From an uncultured Oscillospiraceae bacterium (GTDB taxonomy: Bacteria; Bacillota; Clostridia; Oscillospirales; Ruminococcaceae), in contig URGV01000027.1 in NCBI GenBank assembly GCA_900547455.1, forward strand, positions 1 through 28,352: 28,352 nt of DNA. The letters are read 5' to 3'. The notes under the pieces are model-generated. The model was not told the DNA's origin. It made no database searches and saw only the letters and a list, made by a program, of their open reading frames with translations. Shown in pieces: positions 20,830 through 28,310 of the stretch; positions within the stretch are counted from its first letter, which is position 1; the number at the start of each line of letters is the position of its first letter. The translations under genes and the position numbers were made by a program.

Positions 20830-22194
20830 TTACTGGTTCAGCAGTGCGGTGTAGGAAGCCGCGTTGTCGGTCTTAACCATGTTGATGGCAAAGGCGTCAT
20901 ACTGGCTTGGGTTGCTCAGACGGTTGGTGATGTTCGCCTCGGTCTGGCCGTCGCCGCCGATGTACTCTACATTCAGGTTCAGCAGATCGTCATATTTCTC
21001 CAGCAGTGGCTGATAGGTCGCGCTCAGGAAGTTATCCGCAGCGTTGTAGATGTTCAGCCATACATTCTTGGTCGGATGAGCAGTTGCATCCAGCTGGTTG
21101 GAAACAGGAGCGTAAACCTGGGTGGAATCCATGAAGTCCTCATAGTTTTCAGCGGTAACTGCAACGTTCAGAGCGTAGTAGGAGCGCTCGTCAGCATTGT
21201 AGTAGTATACGTCGTCGCTGAGCACGTTGCCAGCGTCGTCCTCGGTGCCGATACCGGTGTCAACATCAACGCCGTCCAGAGCGTTGCGCAGTACACGCAG
21301 GGTCAGGTAAGCCTGTACGTCAGCGTGCTGGCTGATGGTGCCGCCGTAACCTTCTGCGATAGCAGCTACCGCGTCAGCGTTTGCGTCGTAACCGAAGGTC
21401 GGAACGTTGTTGGCTTTGGACCAAGCGTTGAACATGGACATGCCCATGCCGTCGTTGTTGGAAGCGACAACGTCAATCTGATCGCCAAAGGAAGCGGACC
21501 AGGTGCCGATTGCGTTACCGGCAGTGGCAGCGTCCCAGGTCGCGCCGGCGGAGTTCTTCATTTCCTGAGAAGCCAGCTCACGAACAACATAGGTGGTGCC
21601 GTTTACTTCGATGGAACCGTCTTTAACGATGGTGGAGGTGCCGTCGGTGTTGGTGCCGACCGGGGTGGAGTCGATGGAACCGTCCGCCGCCTCAACGCCG
21701 GTGCCCAGAGCAGCGCGGACGCCGCGGGTACGGGCGATGGAGTCGTTGTGGCCGATGTCGCCGATGGCCAGAACGTAGCCGATGATGCCGTCGCCATTGC
21801 GGTCGATGGTGTCGATGTTTGCCTCGATGTACTCTTTGATCATGGTGCCCTGCAGCTCAGCGCCCTGGTTTGCGTCGAAACCTACATAGTAGGTGTCCTC
21901 GTTAAAGCTCAGAGCGGTCATGTCCAGTTCGCCGGTGGAGCTGTTGGACGGCTGGCGGTTGTACCAAACCAGCGGCTTGTCCTTATTTGCTACCTCAGCG
22001 GTCTCGGTTTCCTCAGCAGCAGGTTCTTCGGTTGCCTCCTCTTCGGCAGGAGCTTCTTCAGTGGTGGCTTCCTCTTCGGTCGCGGATTCGGTTGGGGTTT
22101 CGGTGGTAGTTTGTTCGGTGGTTTCGCCGCCGGAGCAGGCTACCATACCCATGGCCATAGCTGCGGCCAGAAGCAGTGCGATAATCTTTCTCAT
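20830..22194 (-). CDS. mglB: Galactose-binding lipoprotein, apparently circularly permuted
   Basis: MglB binds galactose or glucose outside the cell and delivers it to MglA-MglC. The 454-residue protein has a lipoprotein signal with Cys20 and a Thr/Glu/Ala-rich linker (21-70). Residues 72-355 align with E. coli mature MglB from about residue 104 to its end: calcium loop DRNGDG (131-136), GHNDSIAR (148-155), Trp220, NND (246-248) and FGYD (267-270). Residues 377-454 then align with E. coli residues about 4-103: IYNAADNF (382-389) matches the D14/F16 site and FAINMV (435-440) matches N91. The canonical N-terminal third is thus at the C-terminus. Ligand equivalents are kept except N256, which is Gln289. 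AAGGAG precedes the ATG. It is first in the operon. Confidence 0.93.
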   Translation of the reverse strand: MRKIIALLLAAAMAMGMVACSGGETTEQTTTETPTESATEEEATTEEAPAEEEATEEPAAEETETAEVANKDKPLVWYNRQPSNSSTGELDMTALSFNEDTYYVGFDANQGAELQGTMIKEYIEANIDTIDRNGDGIIGYVLAIGDIGHNDSIARTRGVRAALGTGVEAADGSIDSTPVGTNTDGTSTIVKDGSIEVNGTTYVVRELASQEMKNSAGATWDAATAGNAIGTWSASFGDQIDVVASNNDGMGMSMFNAWSKANNVPTFGYDANADAVAAIAEGYGGTISQHADVQAYLTLRVLRNALDGVDVDTGIGTEDDAGNVLSDDVYYYNADERSYYALNVAVTAENYEDFMDSTQVYAPVSNQLDATAHPTKNVWLNIYNAADNFLSATYQPLLEKYDDLLNLNVEYIGGDGQTEANITNRLSNPSQYDAFAINMVKTDNAASYTALLNQ

Positions 22195-22254
22195 GTGCAA
22201 TTCTCCTTTTTCATGTTTTCAATGGAGCACAATTACTCCATCCAACATAAATAC

Positions 22255-22283
22255 ATATTAGAGCAAATTGTTAAAAAAAACAA
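22255..22283 (-). promoter_or_regulatory. Candidate promoter of the mgl-gal operon
   Basis: TTGTTT (22283-22278), a 17-base spacer and TAATAT (22260-22255) on the minus strand, with transcription expected from about 22248. The -35 box forms one arm of an imperfect TTGTT/AACAA inverted repeat. Confidence 0.6.
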
Positions 22284-22319
22284 GATGAAAAAATACTGAA
22301 AATAGTGGAAAAAATTATC

Positions 22320-22331
22320 TTGTTTAAACAA
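22320..22331. promoter_or_regulatory. Operator-like palindrome upstream of mglB
   Basis: TTGTTTAAACAA is a perfect 12-bp palindrome, about 37 bases upstream of the -35 box. A partial copy, TTGTTTAAAA, lies at 22348-22357. The spacing suggests a regulator site for galactose control, but no regulator gene is in the window and the motif is unassigned. Confidence 0.45.
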
Positions 22332-22424
22332 TAACGAAAAAGCATTCTTGTTTAAAATCGTATAAATTGATTATTTTTTTCTTGATTAATCCGCGAAAAA
22401 GCCTCTTTTTATAGTTATTTTGCA

Positions 22425-22469
22425 CAAATTCCTCCTCTCTGTTTTCCCGTTGAAAGTGAGAGGAATTTG
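22425..22469. repeat. Long inverted repeat upstream of the DUF1905 gene
   Basis: CAAATTCCTC (22425-22434) and GAGGAATTTG (22460-22469) are perfect 10-bp arms with a 25-base loop, followed by T-rich sequence on the plus strand. The gap 22195-22611 otherwise holds the mglB promoter and palindromes and AT-rich sequence. A weak TTGAAA-18-TATTTT (22450-22479) could serve the DUF1905 gene. Confidence 0.4.
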
Positions 22470-22611
22470 CAGATATTTTTTTGTATTGTTCAAAAAATTT
22501 TTCATCTGGAAGCTAATTTTTCGATCTTCACCTGTTTTTCAAATAGATCGGGGCGGCTGTGGCAAAATAAAGGAGGAACAAAAAAATTCCGACAGGAGAA
22601 AAAATTGCAAA

Positions 22612-22893
22612 ATGCTGTACGAATTCGACGCCGTTATCCACAAAAATCCGGATATGGACGCGGCCTACATTGAAATTCCATTTGATGTCAAAGCCGCCTT
22701 TGGTAAGGGGCGGGTGCTGGTCCACGCCACCTTTGATGGAGAGCGCTACGACGGGCAGCTTGTGCGGATGCAGACGACCTGCCACATCATCGGCATCCGC
22801 AAGGACATCCGGGCCAAAATCGGCAAGGGGCCGGGGGACACCGTCCATGTCACCCTGCGGGAACGCAAAGCAAAATCCGGCTGTTCCTCTTGA
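22612..22893 (+). CDS. DUF1905 domain-containing protein
   Basis: A 93-residue protein of the DUF1905 family: [21 protein letters not shown], then [21 protein letters not shown], and a C-terminal [20 protein letters not shown] segment. The family forms a small beta-barrel-like fold and is often joined to a YdeI domain, absent here. Its function is not established. The ATG at 22612 has AGGAG 13 bases upstream, which is long. A better AAAGGAGG at about 22570-22577 has no start codon at usable distance, so the frame open from 22420 is probably not translated. Its stop codon overlaps the -35 box of the next promoter. No terminator separates it from the MATE gene. Confidence 0.8.
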   Translation: MLYEFDAVIHKNPDMDAAYIEIPFDVKAAFGKGRVLVHATFDGERYDGQLVRMQTTCHIIGIRKDIRAKIGKGPGDTVHVTLRERKAKSGCSS

Positions 22894-22918
22894 CCTTTTT
22901 CCCTCCCTTTGCTATAAT
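22890..22918 (+). promoter_or_regulatory. Promoter of the second MATE gene
   Basis: TTGACC (22890-22895), a 17-base spacer and a perfect TATAAT (22913-22918). The -35 box overlaps the stop codon of the DUF1905 gene. Confidence 0.85.
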
Positions 22919-22960
22919 AAAGAGCATTGTAAAAAGAGATTCTGTCGCCGGGCAGACAAG

Positions 22961-23019
22961 AGCGTTGTATTCCACATCGATAGGCCGTTGGAGATGTGGA
23001 ATGACAGCGCTTTTCTTTT
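22961..23019 (+). terminator. Leader terminator (attenuator) of the second MATE gene
   Basis: AGCGTTGTATTCCACATC (22961-22978) pairs with 22993-23011, about 18 bp with one G-U and one bulged or mismatched point, and TTTTCTTTT follows. It sits between the promoter and the start codon at 23050, so it must be read through for the pump to be made. A 19-codon ORF starts in its right arm (ATG 22994, MWNDSAFLL) and ends at a TGA overlapping the MATE ATG. Confidence 0.75.
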
Positions 23020-23049
23020 GTCCAGGTACATTTTGGAAGGAGAAATGCT

Positions 23050-24372
23050 ATGAGCCAAAATAACATTCTGCGGGATTTTGCCAAATATTCTTCCCTCAGC
23101 GTCCTCGGCATGCTCGCCATGTCCTGTTACATCCTGGCGGACACCTTCTTTGTCTCCCAGAGCTTGGGGACAAACGGCCTTGCCGCGCTCAATCTGGCCA
23201 TTCCCGCCTACAACTTTGTCCACGGCGTCGGGCTGATGCTGGGCATGGGCGGCGCGACCCGCTTTTCCATCTGCAAAAGCCGCGGCGAGGAGAACGAAGC
23301 CAACATTATGTTCACCAACACCGTCTACCTCTGTCTTGGATTTTCCGTTGTCTTTTTTCTGATCGGCCTGTTCTTTGCCGACGAGCTGATCCTCCTTCTG
23401 GGCGCGGACGAGACCATCTTTGACATGGCCTACACCTATCTGCAGACCATGATCCTGTTCTCCCCCGCCTTCATCTTCAACGACCTTTTCCTCTGCTTCA
23501 TCCGCAACGACGGCAATCCGCAGCTTTCCTCCGCCGCCACCGTCACCAGCAGCCTCTCCAACATCGTGCTGGACTACATCTTTATCTTCCCGATGGGGAT
23601 AGGCATCTTCGGCGCCGTTCTGGCCACCGGCCTCTCCCCGGTCATCGGCATCCTCATCATGTCGCCTCACTGGCTCAAAAAGAGCAAGGGCTTCCGCCTG
23701 ACCCGCACCGGCCTGCGCGCATCGGTGGTGCGCTCCAACATCTCGCTGGGCTTTCCTTCGCTGCTGGCGCAGGTGTCCTCCGGCATCACCATGGTCGTCT
23801 TTAACGCCATCATCCTCGGCCTTTCCGGCAACACCGGCGTCGCTGCCTACGGCGTCATCGCCAACATCTCGCTGGTGGTGATCGCCATCTACAACGGCGT
23901 CGCTCAGGGCGTCCAGCCCCTCATCAGCCGCGCCTACGGGCAGCATCTGCGGGAGCAGACCCGCCAGCTGCTGCACTGCGCCATGGCCTCGGTGATTGCG
24001 CTGTCGGCTGTGATCTACTTTGTCCTGTTTTTGTTCGCCGGCCCCATCGCGCAGATCTTCAACAGCGAAAACAACCCCCAGCTGCAGCAGATTGCGGTGG
24101 AGGGGCTCAAGCTCTACTTCACCGCCATCCCGTTTGTGGCCTTCAACACCATCCTCTCCACCTACTTCACCTCGGTGGAGAACACCATCCCCGCCCACAT
24201 CACCTCGCTGCTGCGCGGCCTGCTGCTCATCATCCCGATGGCCTTTCTGCTGGCGGCCATCGGCGGCATGATCGGCGTGTGGCTGGCCTTCCCCGCCACC
24301 GAATTGATTGCGGCGGTGCTGGGCGCTGTGCTGTACCTGCGCAGTAAATCCGCCAGCGAGCGCAAAGCCTAA
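23050..24372 (+). CDS. MATE family efflux transporter, MepA-like
   Basis: A 440-residue integral membrane protein with about twelve hydrophobic segments. The start (KYSSLSVLGMLAMSCYILADTFFVSQSLG) and the GVAAYGVIANISLVVIAIYNGVAQGVQPLISRAYG segment are typical of the MepA-type branch, which exports cationic drugs and dyes against Na+ or H+. It differs clearly from the MATE protein at 6976-8412, so it is not a recent duplicate. AAGGAG precedes the ATG. It is transcribed from its own consensus promoter through a leader terminator and ends at a strong terminator. Substrate unknown. Confidence 0.93.
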   Translation: MSQNNILRDFAKYSSLSVLGMLAMSCYILADTFFVSQSLGTNGLAALNLAIPAYNFVHGVGLMLGMGGATRFSICKSRGEENEANIMFTNTVYLCLGFSVVFFLIGLFFADELILLLGADETIFDMAYTYLQTMILFSPAFIFNDLFLCFIRNDGNPQLSSAATVTSSLSNIVLDYIFIFPMGIGIFGAVLATGLSPVIGILIMSPHWLKKSKGFRLTRTGLRASVVRSNISLGFPSLLAQVSSGITMVVFNAIILGLSGNTGVAAYGVIANISLVVIAIYNGVAQGVQPLISRAYGQHLREQTRQLLHCAMASVIALSAVIYFVLFLFAGPIAQIFNSENNPQLQQIAVEGLKLYFTAIPFVAFNTILSTYFTSVENTIPAHITSLLRGLLLIIPMAFLLAAIGGMIGVWLAFPATELIAAVLGAVLYLRSKSASERKA

Positions 24373-24390
24373 AACCACACAAGAAGAAAC

Positions 24391-24432
24391 GGCGCAGGCG
24401 TTGTTCCACAACGCCTGCGCCTCCCTTTTTTT
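24391..24432 (+). terminator. Terminator of the second MATE gene
   Basis: GGCGCAGGCGTTGT and ACAACGCCTGCGCC form a perfect 14-bp stem with a three-base loop, then TCCC and seven T. It touches the stop codon of the convergent gene at 24431 and may also act on the minus strand, where GTTTCTTCTTG follows. Confidence 0.93.
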
Positions 24433-25495
24433 ATCCCTCATTCCGGCACAAAAAGTCCGGTTCCCGCCGAAAATCAAACTGCACCGGCTCGGTCCTTTCC
24501 AGCAGCCGCTCCAGCTCCAGATACTGCACCCGCTGGTTTTCATAGCTGGTCCAGTAGCAGCGCAGCGACTGCGCGCACAGCACGACGGTGTAGAGGGTGT
24601 AGTCGAAGGGGACAACTCCCTCGTCCCGCTCGGTGACGTGTCCGGGCTCGCTGACCCGCACCGCCCCCAGTGGAAAGGCCGCGCTCTGCATCAGGTGGAA
24701 CAGCTTTGCCGCCCCGTCGACCTCATTTTCGCCCGGCACCGCGCATTTTTTGAGCATCGCCAGCCGCACAAAGCGGGACGGAGAGCTGAAATCCCCCGGC
24801 AGCCCCTGCATCCCGCTGCCGGAAAAGCACTGCGGGATGCTGTCCCCGCAAAGCTGCACCGCATCGTAGTCCAGCTCCCGCAGCCCCGCATAGTTGAGCA
24901 GGTTCAGGCGGTGCCAGCTGTAGGAGGGGCTGTTGGTCATCACCCCGATGGTGCGGCGGTAGATGTGCAGCCCGTCCCCGTCCGGCTCGACGACGATGCT
25001 CTCCCCGGTGCGGTCGCAGAAAGTCCAGTGCAGCGAAGGCACCGTCCCCAGCATGGGCAGCGCCAGGAGGCTGAGCTTCTCCTGCAGCTGCTGCACCACC
25101 TCCTGTACACTGGCGCACTGGGCCAGCAGGTGATAGACCACAAACGGCGGCTGCACTGCAAGCCGGCCGGGCTGCGGGGCATCTTCATAATGCGCAAATT
25201 CCCGGTAGTAGAGCTGTCCGCCCATCAGCCCCTTCTCGTTGATTCCTTCATACAGCACCGGGCTCTCCGGCGAGATGATCAGGCCGGTTCCCAGCGCGGC
25301 GTAGGCGGCTGTCTGGCAGCTGTCCTCCACAAGATTTCCTTCCCATTTGCTGCCGCAGGTGTAGTAGACCTGCCCGCGCGGGAAGAAGGTTGGCGCGCTG
25401 CCCTGCGCCATCCGGTTAAAGTCCATGTTTCTGCCCCACAGCACGCAGCCGTCCTTTGTCTGCCAGCTCACCGCGCTGCAGCCGGCGCCGCACAT
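24431..25495 (-). CDS. Choloylglycine hydrolase family protein (bile salt hydrolase / penicillin V acylase-like)
   Basis: An N-terminal-nucleophile amidase. Members cut glycine or taurine from bile salts, or the side chain from penicillin V and related amides. The mature enzyme must begin with Cys. The ATG at 25495 gives Met-Cys-Gly-Ala, exposing it after Met removal; an ATG at 25525 would add ten residues. Counting from 25525, the catalytic set is Cys12, Arg32 and Asp35 in WGRNMDF, Asn96 in NEKGL, Asn198 in MTNSPSYSWH, and Arg251 in GDFSSPSRF. There is no signal peptide, so it is intracellular. Bile-salt versus other amide preference cannot be read here. It is monocistronic; no clear promoter was found. 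Confidence 0.92.
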   Translation of the reverse strand: MCGAGCSAVSWQTKDGCVLWGRNMDFNRMAQGSAPTFFPRGQVYYTCGSKWEGNLVEDSCQTAAYAALGTGLIISPESPVLYEGINEKGLMGGQLYYREFAHYEDAPQPGRLAVQPPFVVYHLLAQCASVQEVVQQLQEKLSLLALPMLGTVPSLHWTFCDRTGESIVVEPDGDGLHIYRRTIGVMTNSPSYSWHRLNLLNYAGLRELDYDAVQLCGDSIPQCFSGSGMQGLPGDFSSPSRFVRLAMLKKCAVPGENEVDGAAKLFHLMQSAAFPLGAVRVSEPGHVTERDEGVVPFDYTLYTVVLCAQSLRCYWTSYENQRVQYLELERLLERTEPVQFDFRREPDFLCRNEG

Positions 25496-25606
25496 TTGCA
25501 GCATTTCTCTTTCTTTCACGGTCATTCCTCGCTTTCGATCATGGTCTTGTGCTGAACAATTTCCTTATTTGGATACCCGCAAAACGCAAAAATATTCCGA
25601 TGCCGC

Positions 25607-25645
25607 AAGGAGCGCCCCCGACAGGCTGGGGACGCTCCTTTTTTT
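25607..25645 (+). terminator. Hairpin with a T run on the plus strand
   Basis: AAGGAGCG-c-CCCC pairs with GGGG-a-CGCTCCTT, followed by seven T on the plus strand. No plus-strand gene lies upstream, and on the minus strand, where the DUF1847 gene ends at 25650, there is only a short T tract. It may still end that gene or block antisense transcription. Confidence 0.6.
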
Positions 25646-25649
25646 GCGC

Positions 25650-26321
25650 TTAGCGGTTATATTCGGTGTCGTGAGGATTCAGCTCCGCCGGGTCGGCCGG
25701 ATAAAACTTTTTGTTGTAATAGCCCTGCGCCAGATAGACCGCCGCCAGTGGGTTGTGGCCGGTGACGCGGTCCTTGACCGCCAGCACGGTCATCGGGGCC
25801 TTGGCATACTTCATAAACAGGGTGTCGTGGCCGACGCACAGGCCGATCATCAGGTTGAAGTCGGTCTGCTGCTCGTTTAAAAACAGGGCCTGTCCGATGG
25901 GGTTGCACATCGATTCGTTCTTGCAGCTTCCGTGCACCGACTGCTCGTCGGTCAGCCCCAGAAAATCCTTGGTGATGGCGCCGTTTTTGCAGATGATCGA
26001 GACGACCTCGAAGCCGTTATACTCCAGGATGTTGACCACCTCCTGCGTCTCCTTAAACAGCCCGGTGCAGAAGGCGATGCCGATCTTTTTGTACCCGGCC
26101 CGGTGCATAAACTTGATGATCTCGACAAGTCTTGTGTCCTGGCAGTAGCCGCCCGCCTCGGTCAGCGCGGCGCAGTAGGCGATCTTGTAATTTTCCGGCT
26201 CCTTGTAGAGCGCCTTTGCCTCCTCCTGAATCTGGGCGTCCTTGCTGGGGCATTCCGGCAAGGTCTTGGTCATATCCTGTTTTGTGCATCCGCGCTGGAA
26301 ACACTTTGCGCAATTGTACAT
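25650..26321 (-). CDS. DUF1847 domain-containing putative metal-binding protein
   Basis: A 223-residue cytosolic protein of the DUF1847 family, annotated elsewhere as an uncharacterised metal-binding protein. The N-terminus has four cysteines in a CxxC-x4-C-x11-C layout (Cys4, 7, 12, 24), a likely zinc or iron-sulfur site. Further conserved parts are GYKKIGIAFCTGL, NGFEVVSIICKNG, a Cys-rich CKNESMCNPIGQA segment, IGLCVGHDTLF and AVKDRVTGHNP. AAGGGGG precedes the ATG. It has its own consensus promoter and no operon partner. The real function is not established. Confidence 0.93.
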   Translation of the reverse strand: MYNCAKCFQRGCTKQDMTKTLPECPSKDAQIQEEAKALYKEPENYKIAYCAALTEAGGYCQDTRLVEIIKFMHRAGYKKIGIAFCTGLFKETQEVVNILEYNGFEVVSIICKNGAITKDFLGLTDEQSVHGSCKNESMCNPIGQALFLNEQQTDFNLMIGLCVGHDTLFMKYAKAPMTVLAVKDRVTGHNPLAAVYLAQGYYNKKFYPADPAELNPHDTEYNR

Positions 26322-26374
26322 AATACATCCCCCTTTAATGACGCTCTGAAATAAAAAAAGAAATCGCTGTCCCC

Positions 26375-26403
26375 ATTATACCGCAATCCGCCAAAAAATC
26401 CAA
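26375..26403 (-). promoter_or_regulatory. Promoter of the DUF1847 gene
   Basis: TTGGAT (26403-26398), a 17-base spacer and TATAAT (26380-26375) on the minus strand. Confidence 0.8.
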
Positions 26404-26466
26404 CCCCCTGCATATCCCATCCGCGCGGCGCATAGCCTGTAGCAAAAAATGCGGGAGGGATGCGGG

Positions 26467-27822
26467 GTGGAACAGCTGATCGAACGGCTTTCCCAGCTGC
26501 TCTGGGGGCGGGGGACCGTCCTGCTGACACTGCTGTGCGGGCTTTACTTTACGGTGGGGACCGGCTTTCTGCCGCTGACCCGTCTGCCGGCCATCCTGAA
26601 AGGGACGGTCGGCTCGCTGCTGCAAAAGCGCGAAGCGGGCGGCGTCTCCCCCTTTGCCGCTGTCAGCACCGCGCTGGGCGGCACGATGGGGGTGGGCAAC
26701 ATCGTCGGGGTGGGGGCAGCGCTGGCCCTGGGCGGCGCAGGCAGTATCTTCTGGATGTGGATCGGCGCCTTTCTGGGCATGATGACCAAATATGCCGAGG
26801 TGCTGCTGGCGGTGCGCTGGCGGCAGCGGGACAAGGGCGCAAAGGCCCTTCGCGGCGGCCCGATGTACTACATCTCTTGCGGGATTCCCAACGCCTTCGG
26901 CAAGGCGCTGGCGGTCCTCTTCTGCGTTTTCTGCGCACTGGCCAGCTTCTCCAGTGGCAGCATGACCCAGACCGGCGCCATCGCCGAGGCGCTGCAGGAG
27001 AGCTTTTCCCTCCCGCCCCTTCTGTGTGCGGCGGCGCTGACCCTGCTGTGCGGCTGGGTGCTGCATGGCGGCTGCGACCGCGCGGTGCGCACCTGCACGG
27101 CGCTGGTGCCGCTGATGTCGGTGTTCTACCTTCTGGGCTGCGGGGTGGTTTTGCTGACCTTCCGGCAGAACATCCCCGACGCCCTTACGCAGATTGTCAG
27201 CGGCGCTTTCTCCCCCAGTTCGGTGGTGGCAGGTGGAGCCTCCGGCTTTTTTGTCTCCATGCGGGTTGGCATTGCCCGGGGAATCTTCACCCACGAGGCC
27301 GGCCTTGGCAGCGCCTCGATCGCCCACGCCTGCAGCGGGGCGGACAGCCCGGTGGAGCAGGGCTTCTGGGGCATCTTCGAGGTGTTCTGCGACACCATTT
27401 TGGTCTGCTCGGTGACGGCGCTGGCCATCCTCACAAGCGGGGTTCCGCTGGGCCCTTCGGCGGCGCAGGCGGCCTTCACCCTGGTGATGGGCCAGGCCGG
27501 CGGCAGGATGCTGGCGGTGGCCGTCTCTCTGTTCGCCTTTGCCTCGGTCATCAGCTTCTGCCTGTACGGGCAGCGCTGCATCGAATATCTGTTTCCCAAC
27601 AGCCGGATGGCCCTGCCGCTCTACCGGCTGCTCTTCCTCACCGGCTGCGCGGCGGGCTGTTTTGCCCAGCTGCCGCTGGTCTTTTCGCTGGCGGATCTGC
27701 TCAACGCCTGCCTGCTGCTGCCAAACCTCGCCGCCCTGCTCATCCTCTCCCCGCAGGTCTTTGGGGCGACGCGGGAATACTTTGCCAAAGGAGGACCCCG
27801 ATCATGTTCATCTGCTCGCTGA
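26467..27822 (+). CDS. Sodium:alanine/glycine symporter family amino acid carrier (AgcS)
   Basis: A 451-residue integral membrane protein of the AgcS family, which imports alanine or glycine with Na+. Family motifs are TGFLPLTRL near the N-terminus, TALGGTMGVGNIVGV, IFWMWIGAFLGMMTKYAEV, GGPMYYI, and RGIFTHEAGLGSASIAHA followed by SPVEQGFWGIFEVFCDT. About ten membrane helices are visible. The GTG at 26467 follows GGGAGGG at normal spacing and is preferred to an ATG at 26449, which has none. Its end overlaps the start of the DUF4830 gene by 19 bases, so those two are coupled. No clear promoter was found in the 145-base gap upstream. The exact amino acid is not known. Confidence 0.93.
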   Translation: MEQLIERLSQLLWGRGTVLLTLLCGLYFTVGTGFLPLTRLPAILKGTVGSLLQKREAGGVSPFAAVSTALGGTMGVGNIVGVGAALALGGAGSIFWMWIGAFLGMMTKYAEVLLAVRWRQRDKGAKALRGGPMYYISCGIPNAFGKALAVLFCVFCALASFSSGSMTQTGAIAEALQESFSLPPLLCAAALTLLCGWVLHGGCDRAVRTCTALVPLMSVFYLLGCGVVLLTFRQNIPDALTQIVSGAFSPSSVVAGGASGFFVSMRVGIARGIFTHEAGLGSASIAHACSGADSPVEQGFWGIFEVFCDTILVCSVTALAILTSGVPLGPSAAQAAFTLVMGQAGGRMLAVAVSLFAFASVISFCLYGQRCIEYLFPNSRMALPLYRLLFLTGCAAGCFAQLPLVFSLADLLNACLLLPNLAALLILSPQVFGATREYFAKGGPRSCSSAR

Positions 27823-28310
27823 GGCCCAAAGCGATTGTCAAAAAGCTGCTGTTCCTCGCGGTCATCGCTGCCGCTGTCTTTCTGCTGCTGACCTTGCTGA
27901 AGATTTCTTCCCGGCAGGAAAATGACTCCGGCAGCATCCCACAGGCCTCCCAAACCCACGAGACCGAGGCGCCCAACAACCTTGCCCGCATCACCTTTCT
28001 AAAGAGCTACGGCTGGGAGGTCAGCGAGGAGCCGAGCGAGGTGGTGTCGGTGGTGATCCCCCAAACCTTCGGGGATGTCTATGAAAACTACAACGCCATC
28101 CAGACCGCCCAGGGCTTTGACCTGAGCGGCTACCGCGGCAAGGAGGTCCGCCGCTACACCTATGAGGTGCTCAACTACCCCAGCCAGAAGGACTACATCC
28201 GCGCCAACCTCCTGATCTACCGCGGCAAGGTCATCGGCGGGGATATCTGCTCCATCTTTGCCGAAAATGGCTTCATGCACGGCTTTGCCTATCCTGAGCA
28301 ACAGCTTTAG
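27804..28310 (+). CDS. DUF4830 domain-containing membrane-anchored protein
   Basis: A 168-residue protein with one N-terminal membrane helix (about 13-31), a Ser/Gln/Glu-rich linker (33-55) and a compact C-terminal domain with the FLKSYGWEVSEEPSEVVSVVIP start typical of DUF4830, ending GGDICSIFAENGFMHGF. The domain probably faces outward. The ATG at 27804 follows AAAGGAGG, and the gene overlaps the symporter by 19 bases, so translation is likely coupled. The same frame stays open upstream to 26460, but that part is only a shadow of the symporter. The final 42 bases after the stop show no terminator or gene. Confidence 0.88.
   Translation: MFICSLRPKAIVKKLLFLAVIAAAVFLLLTLLKISSRQENDSGSIPQASQTHETEAPNNLARITFLKSYGWEVSEEPSEVVSVVIPQTFGDVYENYNAIQTAQGFDLSGYRGKEVRRYTYEVLNYPSQKDYIRANLLIYRGKVIGGDICSIFAENGFMHGFAYPEQQL

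Noticed and set aside
20830..22194. MglB rearrangement as an assembly or frameshift artefact
   Set aside because: Signal peptide, linker, both permuted segments and stop lie in one uninterrupted frame, and ligand residues are kept in both segments.
22261..22290. A Rex-type redox operator at the mglB promoter
   Set aside because: The TTGTT and AACAA arms are six bases apart and lack the full TTGTTAA-N4-TTAACAA pattern, and the spacing does not fit.
22420..22611. Extended N-terminus of the DUF1905 protein
   Set aside because: The extra 64 residues have no ribosome binding site, cross a long inverted repeat and are not part of the family; the domain begins at 22612.
22912..24615. A 567-residue minus-strand ORF opposite the second MATE gene
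   Set aside because: It is antisense to a clear transporter and spans a promoter and two terminators.
26460..27803. Long upstream extension of the DUF4830 reading frame
   Set aside because: The extension is the +2 shadow of the AgcS symporter; a good ribosome binding site supports the start at 27804.
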